Assembly: GCF_012726265.1 (NCBI RefSeq)
Contig: NZ_JAASAG010000003.1
Location: 1-64,000, forward strand
Length of the DNA stretch: 64,000 nt
Source of the DNA: Streptomyces sp. HNM0575
GTDB lineage: Bacteria; Actinomycetota; Actinomycetes; Streptomycetales; Streptomycetaceae
Direction of reading: 5' to 3'
The stretch's first letter is position 1, and the number at the start of each line of letters is the position of its first letter. The position numbers and the translations under genes were made by a program. The notes below the pieces were generated by a model. That model searched no databases. It saw only the letters and a list, made by a program, of their open reading frames with translations, and was not told the DNA's origin. Positions 42,735-54,303 of the stretch are shown here, piece by piece.

Positions 42735-42802
42735 TCCCGGCACTCCGTGGGGTCGACGGGTGCACCAGGGGAGGACGGCGTCGGCCCTCGAAGGGTTGGT
42801 AC

Positions 42803-45256
<2,454 letters not shown>

Positions 45257-45407
45257 CGCCGACCGCCGGCGATCCGCCCCGGGAGCCGGCACGTCGAAGT
45301 CGGCGGGACCCGGGGCGAGTTCGAGGTCCTTCACGTGCTTCACCGCGGCCGGGGCCTCTGCCCGTGCAACCGCCGCCGTCCCCTGTCCCCATGGCCACGC
45401 AGCGGGC

Positions 45408-47471
45408 TCACTGGCTCGTGGGCCGCTCCAGGGCTTGCAGCGTGCCCGCGGGCAGCCGGTCGTTGCCCCAACTGCGCTCGATGTAGCCGATGATCCGCGC
45501 GATGTCCTCGGCGGGCACCCGCTCCGGTTCGCCGCGCTCCAGCGGGTCGGCGTGGAAGATGTAGAGCCGCGAGGCGAACTGGTCGAACGGCAGTGAGGCT
45601 TCGCCGAACCGCTCGCCGTTGCCCGCGGTGGAGACGACGACGCCGTCGCCCCAGTCCTGGCCGCTGTCGTTGTTCGGGTTGAAGAAGTAGACGCGCATGA
45701 CGTCCTGCGGGTCCGGCGCGGCCCGCAGGATCGTGATCGCGTGCCAGCCGACGTAGCGGGCCGCGCTGTCGGTGACGGCGACGCCGGCCGGCTGCGGATG
45801 GATCAGCGGCTGCTCGCCGTTGTAGGACGGGTGGTACCCGGCGTGGAACTGCCGCAGGAACCCGTCGAGATCGACCAGGTTCCCGGTCGCGACGTCGACG
45901 TTGATGTGGAATCCACGGGCCGCCCACCAGCCGTGGAACTCGGGGTTGACCCACCGGTGCGGGTCTCCCGGCCGCGCGACGCAGTGCCGCCCCATCTCGG
46001 CGTAGATCCGGTCCAAGTGCGGTACGACGAGCAGCGATACGGGGTCCAGGTCCATCGGCAGCGTGGTCGCGACTCCGGCCGCGCTGTCCTTCGACGAGAT
46101 CGGCTGACCCTCGAAGTGCATGAGGATCTCGTCGTCGCGTGCCGCCCAGACCACCATTTGCAGCAGGTAGTCCGGGTCGTTGTAGGACCACATCGACAGC
46201 GCGCGGGCCGACTGGCAGGTGGGGTTGTCGCCCTGGCCGACGCCGAGCGGCTGGCCCAGCATCGAGAGCACCCCCGCCACCAGCCGCGCCTGCGGACCCG
46301 GCACGTCGCCGAAGACCGTCGTCAACCGCTCCCGCGCGACCGGGGAGAGCTCGAGCCTCAACTGGCGCCACAGCGCGGGCACGATCGGCGGCTCGTAGAG
46401 GATGCCGCGGTCGAGCAGCAGCGCCAGCCCGTAGATGCTCTGCGCGGTCTGCGGGTGCACGGCGACATCGATCAGCCGGTGCACCAACTCGCTGTAGCGC
46501 AGCAGGCAGTTCCGGCCGGTGTCGGACAGCCCGAGCGCCTCACCGATGAGGTAGTCGCTCTCGCGCAGGAGGAACCGGAGCAGCTCCGCGTGGTACGGCG
46601 AGACCAGGCCGGTGTCGTGCATCGCCCGCGCGAACCCCGTCGCCTCGTACTGGAGGCCGCCGGCGTCCATCACCTCCAGCCGGGAGCGGAAGACGTCGAC
46701 GCCCGGGTCCTCCCGGCACGCCTCGGTCGTCCCGAACAGGCTCGTGATGAGCCGGTCGATGCCCTGCCCCGACGACGCCCCGAGCGCGACGTCCGGGTCG
46801 TCGCGGTAGGCCGCGATGCGGGTGATCAGGGACTGCACCGCCTCGACCTGGATCGGGCGCTGGCGCAGGATCCGCCAGATCTCGTCGACGAGGTTGTCCA
46901 GGACGCTGTCATAACCGATCTCGTCGGCGAGGTGGCGGAACAGGCCCCGTACGAGCTGCGCGATCCGGCCCTGCTGGGTCCGCTCCGCCTCGCTGGGCGG
47001 GGTGAACAGCAGCTCCAGGTTCGTCGCCAGCACCTGGGACAGGAACTGGCGGGCGTCCTCGGCGGGCAGCGTCGGGTGCGCGAAGTCGCCGATGGCGACG
47101 GCGAGCATCCGCAGCTCGCTGGTCGCCTCCATGACGACGGTGTCCGCGTCCGCGCTGCGCAGGCCCGGGCTGACCAGCGACGGGATGAGGATCTCCGGTG
47201 ACGCCCAGTCCGTCTCCTGGAAGAGCCCGGCCTCCTCGAGGGCCTGCGCCCTGGCCTGGACGGCCGCGGCGCCGCCCGGCTGCATGAGCACCCGCCGCAG
47301 TGCTTCCAGGACCCGCCGCAGCTTCGTGTGCTTGCCGAAGTCGCGGGTTTCGGCCATGGCCTGGATGGCGTCGTCGAGCGAGGCCACGCGCTTGTCCAGC
47401 GTCGTGGACTCACCGCTGACGTCGACGGTCGGTTTCAAAGGGTTTCCCTCGGGTTGGTCTCCTGCGCCCAC
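45408..47471 (-). CDS. Large protein with possible papain-like cysteine peptidase domain, partner of ATP-grasp ligase
   Basis: This 687-residue soluble protein has a helical N-terminal 400 residues (for example LRRVLEALRRVLMQPGGAAAVQ) and an alpha/beta C-terminal third. There NPTCQSARALSMW (C419), VGWHAITIL (H577) and VYFFNPNNDSGQDWGDG (N598/N600) have the order and spacing of a papain-like Cys-His-Asn triad. This is pattern reading, not a family assignment. It follows the ATP-grasp gene by 7 bp and is coupled to it. The start is uncertain: GTG 47471 has no ribosome-binding site, while TTG 47438 follows GAGGG. Confidence 0.6.
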   Translation of the reverse strand: MGAGDQPEGNPLKPTVDVSGESTTLDKRVASLDDAIQAMAETRDFGKHTKLRRVLEALRRVLMQPGGAAAVQARAQALEEAGLFQETDWASPEILIPSLVSPGLRSADADTVVMEATSELRMLAVAIGDFAHPTLPAEDARQFLSQVLATNLELLFTPPSEAERTQQGRIAQLVRGLFRHLADEIGYDSVLDNLVDEIWRILRQRPIQVEAVQSLITRIAAYRDDPDVALGASSGQGIDRLITSLFGTTEACREDPGVDVFRSRLEVMDAGGLQYEATGFARAMHDTGLVSPYHAELLRFLLRESDYLIGEALGLSDTGRNCLLRYSELVHRLIDVAVHPQTAQSIYGLALLLDRGILYEPPIVPALWRQLRLELSPVARERLTTVFGDVPGPQARLVAGVLSMLGQPLGVGQGDNPTCQSARALSMWSYNDPDYLLQMVVWAARDDEILMHFEGQPISSKDSAAGVATTLPMDLDPVSLLVVPHLDRIYAEMGRHCVARPGDPHRWVNPEFHGWWAARGFHINVDVATGNLVDLDGFLRQFHAGYHPSYNGEQPLIHPQPAGVAVTDSAARYVGWHAITILRAAPDPQDVMRVYFFNPNNDSGQDWGDGVVVSTAGNGERFGEASLPFDQFASRLYIFHADPLERGEPERVPAEDIARIIGYIERSWGNDRLPAGTLQALERPTSQ

Positions 47472-47478
47472 GGGGTCG

Positions 47479-48720
47479 TCAGACGTAGAAGTCGAGCTCT
47501 TCCTGCCTCTTCAACAGGTCGCGCATCCGGTAAGGGTCTTCACCGAAGAAGTACACCAGGCCCCAGTGGGTGCCGAACGCGGTCCTCTTGGTGACGGTCT
47601 CCTCGAGCGGCGTCGAGAGGTCGTGCGACTCGTAGTAGTCGTCGTCCTCGGTCTCCTCCGGGATCTCCAGGCCGCTGACGACGCGGCGGCGCGGATAGAC
47701 ACCGAAGCAGCCGGCGACCCCCGACGCGTCGACGACCTCCTGCGGGAAGAAGGCGTCGATCTCCTCCTCGGTCGTCTTCGGGTCGAAGGCCAGCACCAGC
47801 CCATGGTAGGCGTTGAACCCGTACGCCCGCTCCAGCAGTTCGAACACCTTGAAGCCCGGCGGCCGGTAGGCGACCTCGCCGAAGTACATCTCGCCGTCGC
47901 TGGTGACGAAGTACTCCGGGTGCACGAAGCCGAACTCGATGTCGAACGTCTTGATGAGCTTCTCGATCTGCGCCGTGATCTGCGGGCGGTACCGCTCCAG
48001 TTCGGGGGTCGCCGGCACGAACACCGAGTACCCCAGCGTGACGTACTCGGAGATGTTGAGGAACTTGATCTTCCCGTTGTGCACCCATGCCTCGACGGCG
48101 AACTCCCAGCCGTCGAGGTGGGATTCCATGAGGACCGGGAACTCCTCTTCCGGGATCGTGTCGATCTCGTCCGGGGTGCGGATGACGCGGTGCCCGAGGC
48201 ATCCCGCCTTGTCGAACGCCTTGAGATGGATCGGGTCGTTCGGGTCGCCGTCCAGCTTGAGCAGGGTCTGATTGACGCGCTTGAGGAAGCGGATCACATC
48301 GTCCCGGTCGTGGGCCTCCTCGAATATTCCGACCCGGATGCCGCCGAGTTGGGCGCGGCGCTTCATCAGCGCCTTGTCCCGCAGCAGCATGGCCTGGCCG
48401 TACAGACGCGGGTTGTCCAGCAGGACGGAGTTGATCGCCCCCGCCCACTCGACCGTCTCCTCGAAGAGCGGGATGGCGACGTCGACGCCCTCGTTCTGAA
48501 GGGTCTCGGCGATCTCCATGGAGCGGTCGTTGAGCCGCTCGAAATTCCACGGCACGTAGGGGATGTCGTGCTCGACGCAGTACTCCTCGGCCCACTCCGG
48601 CGCCACGACGACGTATCGCCGGTCGAACCGGTCGAGGGCTTCCACCGCGTTGATACTCCAGCCAAGAAGCGCTACGTAGCCTTTGTCCGGGTTCTTGTTG
48701 GCGGGCTCGCCCTGTGGCAT
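47479..48720 (-). CDS. ATP-grasp domain ligase
   Basis: This 413-residue protein begins with a Rossmann-like pre-ATP-grasp domain (GYVALLGWSINAVEALDRFD). ATP-grasp signatures follow: RDKALMKRRAQLGGIRVGIF (about 114-133), HLKAFDKAG, the lid-strand VLMESHLDGWEFAVEAWVHNGK (about 197-217), and the Mg-binding FGFVHPEYFVTSDGEMYFGEVAYRPPG (about 263-289). It would form an amide or peptide bond via an acyl-phosphate; the substrates are unknown. The ATG at 48720 follows AAGGAG with a 9-nt spacer. It forms a two-gene operon with the putative cysteine-peptidase-like protein. Confidence 0.82.
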   Translation of the reverse strand: MPQGEPANKNPDKGYVALLGWSINAVEALDRFDRRYVVVAPEWAEEYCVEHDIPYVPWNFERLNDRSMEIAETLQNEGVDVAIPLFEETVEWAGAINSVLLDNPRLYGQAMLLRDKALMKRRAQLGGIRVGIFEEAHDRDDVIRFLKRVNQTLLKLDGDPNDPIHLKAFDKAGCLGHRVIRTPDEIDTIPEEEFPVLMESHLDGWEFAVEAWVHNGKIKFLNISEYVTLGYSVFVPATPELERYRPQITAQIEKLIKTFDIEFGFVHPEYFVTSDGEMYFGEVAYRPPGFKVFELLERAYGFNAYHGLVLAFDPKTTEEEIDAFFPQEVVDASGVAGCFGVYPRRRVVSGLEIPEETEDDDYYESHDLSTPLEETVTKRTAFGTHWGLVYFFGEDPYRMRDLLKRQEELDFYV

Positions 48721-48936
48721 AGACCGTTTCTCCTTTTTGGCGCGTGCGCGCATCGACGGCGTGGCTGGGATGACCGTACCCGGCGCTTACCCGGCGATCT
48801 GCGGCGCAAGCACCTCACTCCCGCAGGCAGGGGTTCGTTGCGAGGGCGGCTTGAACGGCCAAGTCCCTGATCCCGGACGGGCAGACGCGGCATACTCACG
48901 AGCCGAACCCGAGACCCCCACCGAAAGGTTCGTTCC

Positions 48937-50178
48937 GTGTCCCCACGCACGCCTGACCGCCGCGCGCCGTACACCGAATCCGCCGAATCCGCCGAGTCCT
49001 CCGCCCGGAGGGTCCGGCGCCGGACGTTCCTCGGAGCGCTCGGGGCGGTCGCCGCCGTCGGCGGGAGCACGGCGGTGGCCTCCGCCGTACTCCCGCCGGA
49101 GGAGGGCCGCAAGACCGCCGGGCGTAAGGCCGGCCGTGCCCAACGGCCCCTGTTCGTCGGCACGTCCGGCGGCGGCATCGTCACCGGCTCGTACGACACG
49201 TCCAGCGGCGCGATCAGCACGTCCGGTGCGGTGCAGGACGTGACCAGCCCGACGTTCCTCGCGCTGTCCGAGGACGGCAAGGTGCTGTACGCGCTCGATG
49301 AGGCGAGCGAGGAGGGCACTGTACGGGCCTACGCGGTGGGCGACGGCGGGAAGTTGAGCCCGCTGGGCGATCCGCAGTCGACCGGCGGGAACGGCGTGAC
49401 GCATCTGTCCGTGCACGCGAGCGGCAAGTGGCTGCTCAGCGCGAACTACGGCTCGGGCAGCGTCGCCGTGCACCCGGTCAAGGCGGACGGCGCCCTCGGT
49501 GCCCGTACCGACCTGGTGCAGCACGAGGGCAAGGGACCGGACCCCGACCGGCAGGAAGGGCCGCACGCGCACCAGATCGTGAGCGACCCGAAGGGCGGCT
49601 TCGTGATCGCCGTGGACCTGGGGACCGATTCGCTGTTCTCCTACGAACTGGACACCGGGAAGGGGAAGTTGAAGCGCGTCGCGGAGGCGAAGGCGAAGCC
49701 TGGCGCGGGGCCGCGGCATCTGGCGTTCCACCCCGACGGCCGATTCGCCTACGTGACCAACGAGTTGGACAGCACGGTCTCCGTCTACGCCTACGACGCG
49801 GGGAGCGGGAAGTTCACGCGCGGGGACAGCATCCCCACGGTGCCCGAGGGCGACGGGTCCGGCGAGCGCAACTATCCGGCGGAGGTGGCCGTCGCGGCCG
49901 ACGGGCGGACCGTCTACGTCTCCAACCGGGGCCACAACAGCGTCGCCTGGATGTCGGTGGGCGGTGGCGGCGAGTCGCTGAAGATTTCCGGCTCCGTCCC
50001 GTGCGGGGGCGACTGGCCGCGGCACATCAGCATCCCGTCCGGCGGGGACGTGCTGTGGGCGGGCAACGAGAAGAGCAGCACGATCGGGGTCTTCTCCGTC
50101 GACAAGGAGAGCGGGGCGCTGAAGAAGGCGGGGGAGCCGGTGAAGATGACGAAGCCGGTGTGCGTGCTGCCGGGGTGA
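48937..50178 (+). CDS. Tat-exported lactonase-fold (YbhE/Pgl-like) beta-propeller protein
   Basis: This 413-residue protein has a twin-arginine signal (ARRVRRRTFLGALGAVAAVGG, RRRTFLG at 27-33). A seven-bladed lactonase domain follows, with blade motifs such as FLALSEDGKVLYALDE, GPHAHQIVSDPKGGFVIAVD, PRHLAFHPDGRFAYVTNELDSTV and EVAVAADGRTVYVSNRGHNS. The family includes 6-phosphogluconolactonase, but export argues against a pentose-phosphate role; it may hydrolyse external lactones. It is divergent from the ATP-grasp gene across a 216-bp gap. Confidence 0.85.
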   Translation: MSPRTPDRRAPYTESAESAESSARRVRRRTFLGALGAVAAVGGSTAVASAVLPPEEGRKTAGRKAGRAQRPLFVGTSGGGIVTGSYDTSSGAISTSGAVQDVTSPTFLALSEDGKVLYALDEASEEGTVRAYAVGDGGKLSPLGDPQSTGGNGVTHLSVHASGKWLLSANYGSGSVAVHPVKADGALGARTDLVQHEGKGPDPDRQEGPHAHQIVSDPKGGFVIAVDLGTDSLFSYELDTGKGKLKRVAEAKAKPGAGPRHLAFHPDGRFAYVTNELDSTVSVYAYDAGSGKFTRGDSIPTVPEGDGSGERNYPAEVAVAADGRTVYVSNRGHNSVAWMSVGGGGESLKISGSVPCGGDWPRHISIPSGGDVLWAGNEKSSTIGVFSVDKESGALKKAGEPVKMTKPVCVLPG

Positions 50179-50287
50179 GGGCGTGTGCTGGCCGCGGAGG
50201 CCCAGCAGAGCGAAGGTGACAGGCGCCGCCTGGTCGGACCGCCGTGATCTCTGCGGGGCTTCGTCCTCACTACGCCATAATGCCGCC

Positions 50288-50887
50288 ATGGATCAGGGGG
50301 CGGCAGCGGCGTTCGCGGGGACAGCCGGAGCAGTGGGTGCGGTGGTGGGCGGCCTTGTCACAGGGTTCTTCACACAGCGTGCGGCCCGGCTCGGGGCCCA
50401 GAAGACGGGCGAGGCCATGATTGAACAAGTCGAGAGACAAGCAGTGGCCACCCGTGAGGACTGGCTCTTGCAGCACAGACTCGACGCCTACATGGGGCTC
50501 ATGCAGGCGTACGACCGGTTCGTCGAGCAGGCCAAGCCCTTCATGGAGGCGTTGACCTTCGAGGCCGCGAACCGCTCCGAGCTGTTCGCGATGACCAAAG
50601 CGACGGAACTCGCCGTGACGCAGGCGTACTTCAAGGTCCGGGCGTTCGGCCCGGAGGGAGTACGTGAGCCGGCGAATGCGCTGCGGACGGCGGTGAATGA
50701 GTTCCGCGGGGCACTGGACGGCTGGGAACTCGCGTTGAGCTCCGGCAGCTTGGACCGAGGGCGGCAGGAGCGGCGTGCTGAAGACCGTCTTCGGACCGCT
50801 ACTTCGGCGCACGCGGAGTTCGTCACATCCGTCAGGGACGTTGCGGTGTCCGTCGAGAACCGCCCTCGTACGGGAGTCACTTCTTGA
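50288..50887 (+). CDS. Membrane-anchored helical protein of unknown function
   Basis: This 199-residue protein has one N-terminal membrane helix (about 6-28, Ala/Gly/Val-rich) followed by a helical, probably coiled-coil domain (ARLGAQKTGEAMIEQVERQ, FEAANRSELFAMTKATELAV). No family was identified. The ATG at 50288 is used; the longer frame lacks a start signal. It is convergent with the HTH-membrane protein at 51004 and may have been acquired with it, judged only by the similar unknown status. Confidence 0.55.
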   Translation: MDQGAAAAFAGTAGAVGAVVGGLVTGFFTQRAARLGAQKTGEAMIEQVERQAVATREDWLLQHRLDAYMGLMQAYDRFVEQAKPFMEALTFEAANRSELFAMTKATELAVTQAYFKVRAFGPEGVREPANALRTAVNEFRGALDGWELALSSGSLDRGRQERRAEDRLRTATSAHAEFVTSVRDVAVSVENRPRTGVTS

Positions 50888-51003
50888 TCACGAGGTGCGG
50901 CCGTTCGCTCGGTCAGGGGCTCCCCGCCGATCCGTCGCTCGGCGTCCGTCGGCGTTCCTCCTACGGGCACGATCCGTTTGTCGACGTCCATCGACACCGT
51001 TCG

Positions 51004-52281
51004 CTAGCCCGGTCCGCCGAAGAGGCCACCGTTGTCGTCACCTCCGCCTTCCGTGTTGCCTTCGGTGTCGTCGGAAGGCGTCTCGGAGGGGGTCTCGCTG
51101 GGTTCTCCGGTGGCCTGCCCGGAGCCGTTCCCGCCCGTAGCGCCGCCGTCTCCTCCTCCGTTCACTGACGAGTCGGTGTCCTCCGGGAGAGGCGGGCTGC
51201 TCGTCCGGCTTGGGGGAAGCTGCTCCTCGCTCGGAGTCTGCGACTTCTTCGGCTTCTTCGGCTTCTTTTTCGGCTTCTTCGTCGGTGACTCCGAAGAGCT
51301 GTCAGCAGGTGCCGTGTTCCGAGGGCTCTCACTCTTGGGCGACTTGGGCTGATCGTCGTACCCGGCCAGGTCGAAGGGTGCGCCCCAGCGAAGGATTGCC
51401 ATGGTCGCCCCAGCCGCGAGGACGACGAGGACCGCCAGCGCCGCACCCAGCATGGCGCTCTTCGTCGGTGACAGCCGGCGCTTTCCCTCGGCCCCGACGT
51501 TCTTCTGATCCTTCTGGGCGGCCTGCTCGTCGACCTCCTGGTCGTCGACGAGGTAGAAGTACCGGGCACGTGACGTGTGGAGTTCGGAAAGGAGCTTGGT
51601 GCGCTGCTCCTTCAGTCCGGTGTGCTGCTCTTTCGCATTCTCGTAGCTCTGTTGCAGCACGCGAACGGGAGCTGTCTCAGCGACTTCGGCCGCGGCTGCT
51701 TCCGTGCCGGTGCCTGTGTCCACGTCGGCCTCGGAGATCTGCTGGCGCGCCTTCTCGAGCGCGGCGCGGAGATTGTCTCTCTGCTCGCATACGTCCTGTA
51801 GTTCCTTCTCTATCTCTTGCAACTCCACCGTCTGCCGGAAGATGCGCAGGAGCAGAGAGTTCTCGTCGCTGCCGTCCTCAGCGGCAACCTGAGCCAGGGT
51901 CTCACCGTAGGAGCGGTAGACGTCCTTGGCTTCATCGGCGGTCAGACCTGCCAATCGCGCCTCACGGACAAGGGGATCCAGGAACTCCAAAGGAGGCATC
52001 CGCGGTACGTCGCCCCGGCCGTCCTTGTAGTACGAGATCCGCGTGAAGCCGATGTGGTGCCGTGCACCGAACTCCCGCCGGCTCAGGCCCGTCATCGCCA
52101 CGAGCTCGCTGACCCGCCTGCCGAACGCCCGCAGGGCCAGATCCCTGACCTCCCCTTGATCGAGCTCACTGCTTCCCGGCGCTTCGGGGAGATCCTCGTT
52201 GTTCTGCTCCGCTGCCACCTGTTGACCACCGTCACCACTGAAACCGTCAGGAACCCGTATCCTGCCGCACTTCTTCGACAT
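51004..52281 (-). CDS. HTH / coiled-coil / membrane protein with Lys-Pro-rich tail
   Basis: This 425-residue protein has an N-terminal XRE-like helix-turn-helix (about 48-90, FGRRVSELVAMTGLSRREFG). A coiled coil at 145-240 is rich in Gln/Glu/Leu, and one membrane helix lies at about 275-297. The extracytoplasmic tail is low-complexity: KKPKKKPKKPKK, then Ser/Thr/Pro and Gly/Asp/Glu. The layout recalls RodZ-like or membrane-bound DNA-binding proteins, but the family was not recognised. ATG at 52281 (GTG at 52284 is equally possible) has no obvious ribosome-binding site. Confidence 0.6.
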   Translation of the reverse strand: MSKKCGRIRVPDGFSGDGGQQVAAEQNNEDLPEAPGSSELDQGEVRDLALRAFGRRVSELVAMTGLSRREFGARHHIGFTRISYYKDGRGDVPRMPPLEFLDPLVREARLAGLTADEAKDVYRSYGETLAQVAAEDGSDENSLLLRIFRQTVELQEIEKELQDVCEQRDNLRAALEKARQQISEADVDTGTGTEAAAAEVAETAPVRVLQQSYENAKEQHTGLKEQRTKLLSELHTSRARYFYLVDDQEVDEQAAQKDQKNVGAEGKRRLSPTKSAMLGAALAVLVVLAAGATMAILRWGAPFDLAGYDDQPKSPKSESPRNTAPADSSSESPTKKPKKKPKKPKKSQTPSEEQLPPSRTSSPPLPEDTDSSVNGGGDGGATGGNGSGQATGEPSETPSETPSDDTEGNTEGGGDDNGGLFGGPG

Positions 52282-52361
52282 CACGGCAATCGGTCAACGT
52301 GAGGCTCAGGCAGCCCAGTTCAGGGGCCGACGAGGTGCCGGCCGCGAAGCGGTCCCTCGTG

Positions 52362-53003
52362 CTACGTCGCGTCCCCCGTGGTGGATGAGCCGCCGAGGAG
52401 CCGCTCCATCGTGGTGAGTTCCTCGGTGAAACCGTCGCGCCGCTGCCGGGTGCCGCAGCCTTCGACCAGGCGCGCGAAGTCCGTTGCCGCGGCGGTGATG
52501 CGCTGACCCAGGGCGGTTCCCGCCTGGGCGCCGAAGTCGTCGGTGGCGGCGTAGACGCCGCGCGGCGAGACGATGGCGTGCAGGTAGGAGAACATCGGCC
52601 GCAGCGTGTGCTCCAGGACGAGTGAGTGGCGTTCGGTGCCGCCGGTGGCCCCGATCAGCACGGGCATGTCGGAGAAGGTCTCCTCCGGCAGTACGTCGAA
52701 GAACGACTTGAACAGCCCGCTGAAGGAGGCGTTGAAGGCGGGCGTGACGGCGATGACGCCGTCCGCTGCGGCGACCGTCTCGAAGGCCTCTTCCAGCGTG
52801 TTCGCGGGGAAGCCGGTCAGCATCGCGTCCATGATCGCGCGGCCCAGGGGGCGCAGTTCGACGAACGAGGACCGGACCGTGCGGCCGCGGGCCTCAAGTG
52901 CCTTCCGTACGGCGGCCTCCAGGCGGTCGGCGAGGAGGCGGGTCGAGGACGGTTCGCGGATTCCGCCGCTGATGACTGCCAGTTCGGTCATGGTCGTGCT
53001 CAC
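52362..53003 (-). CDS. CE1759-family FMN reductase
   Basis: This 213-residue flavodoxin-fold NADPH-dependent FMN reductase has LAVISGGIREPSSTRLLADRL near the start (phosphate loop), ADGVIAVTPAFNASFSGLFKSFFDVLP and MPVLIGATGGTERHSLVLEH. It supplies reduced FMN to the luciferase-like monooxygenase encoded immediately upstream. Its start overlaps that gene's stop by 4 bp (ATGA). Confidence 0.9.
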   Translation of the reverse strand: MSTTMTELAVISGGIREPSSTRLLADRLEAAVRKALEARGRTVRSSFVELRPLGRAIMDAMLTGFPANTLEEAFETVAAADGVIAVTPAFNASFSGLFKSFFDVLPEETFSDMPVLIGATGGTERHSLVLEHTLRPMFSYLHAIVSPRGVYAATDDFGAQAGTALGQRITAAATDFARLVEGCGTRQRRDGFTEELTTMERLLGGSSTTGDAT

Positions 53004-54166
53004 TCCCCGGGTCCGTTCGCGGGCCCCGGCCCGGCGTCGGCGGTACCCGGCCCGGCGTCGGCCGTCCCGGTCTCCTGCGCCCGCAGCAGCGAGGCGTGCG
53101 TCGGCGCCGCCGGCACCCCGGCGGGCCTGCCGGCGGCGAACTCCTTGCGCAGCACCGGCACCACCTCCTCGCCGAGCAGGTCGAGCTGTTCGAGGACCGT
53201 CTTCAGCGGGAGCCCGGCGTGGTCGATGAGGAACAGCTGGCGCTGGTAGTCGCCGGCGTACTCCCGGAACCCCAGCGTCTTCTCCACGACCTGTGCGGGC
53301 GAACCGACCGTCAGCGGAGTCAGCGAGGTGAACTCCTCAAGCGACGGGCCGTGACCGTAGACGGGCGCGTTGTCGAAGTACGGCCGGAACTCCTCCACGG
53401 CGTCCTGGCTGTTGCGGCGCATGAAGACCTGCCCGCCCAGCCCGACGATCGCCTCTTCCGGCCTGCCGTGGCCGTGGTGCTCGAAGCGGCGGCGGTAGAG
53501 GTCCACCATGCGCCGGGTGTGCGAGGAGGGCCAGAAGATGTGGTTCGCGAAGAAGCCGTCCCCGTAGTAGGCCGCCAGCTCGGCGACCTCGGGCGTACGG
53601 ATGGAGCCGTGCCAGACGAAGGGCGGTACGCCGTCGAGCGGGCGGGGCGCGAGGGTGAAGCCCTGCAACGGAGTGCGGAACTTCCCCTCCCAGTCGACCA
53701 CTTCCTCACGCCACAGCCGCCGCAGCAGCCCGTAGTGCTCGACGGTCAACGGCACGGCCTGGCGGATGTCCTGGCCGAACCAGGGATAGACCGGGCCCAT
53801 GTTCCCCCGCCCCAGCATCACGTCGCAGCGGCCGCCGGAGAGGTGCTGAAGCACGCTGAAGTCCTCGGCGATCTTCACCGGGTCGTTCGTCGTGATCAGC
53901 GTCGTCGACGTCGAGAGGATCATCCGTTCCGTCCGCGCGGCGATGTAGCCGAGGAGGGTGGTGGGCGAGGAGGGGACGAACGGCGGGTTGTGGTGCTCGC
54001 CGGTGGCGAAGACGTCCAGGCCCACCTCCTCGGCCTTCCGGGCGATCGCGAGGGTGTCCCGGATCCGCTGCGCCTCGGTGGGAGTGCCGCCGGTGGTCGG
54101 GTCCGGGGTGACGTCACCGACTGTGAAGATGCCGAACTGCATCCCCGTCGCTTCCGCAGGGGCCAT
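53000..54166 (-). CDS. CE1758-family FMN-dependent luciferase-like monooxygenase
   Basis: This 388-residue LLM-class flavin monooxygenase (TIM barrel) has MQFGIFTVGDVTPDPTTG, GLDVFATGEHHNPPF, LSTSTTLITTNDPVKIAEDF, GGRCDVMLGRGN and PPFVWHGSIRTPEVAELAA. It pairs with the CE1759-type reductase to form a two-component oxygenase. The ATG at 54166 follows GGAGGAGG. The C-terminal tail contains a short TADAGPGTADAGPG repeat. The substrate is unknown. Confidence 0.9.
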   Translation of the reverse strand: MAPAEATGMQFGIFTVGDVTPDPTTGGTPTEAQRIRDTLAIARKAEEVGLDVFATGEHHNPPFVPSSPTTLLGYIAARTERMILSTSTTLITTNDPVKIAEDFSVLQHLSGGRCDVMLGRGNMGPVYPWFGQDIRQAVPLTVEHYGLLRRLWREEVVDWEGKFRTPLQGFTLAPRPLDGVPPFVWHGSIRTPEVAELAAYYGDGFFANHIFWPSSHTRRMVDLYRRRFEHHGHGRPEEAIVGLGGQVFMRRNSQDAVEEFRPYFDNAPVYGHGPSLEEFTSLTPLTVGSPAQVVEKTLGFREYAGDYQRQLFLIDHAGLPLKTVLEQLDLLGEEVVPVLRKEFAAGRPAGVPAAPTHASLLRAQETGTADAGPGTADAGPGPANGPGE

Positions 54167-54303
54167 GTCTGCCTCCTCCCGTCACCGCCCTGCCGAGGCG
54201 CTCTCGGCGCTCGGCACCGGGCGTGCTCTGTCCACCATGGACATGATGCGGTCCGCGACGGGCCGCAGCCCCCCGGACAGCGGTCGGGCGCCGTCCGTCC
54301 CGC

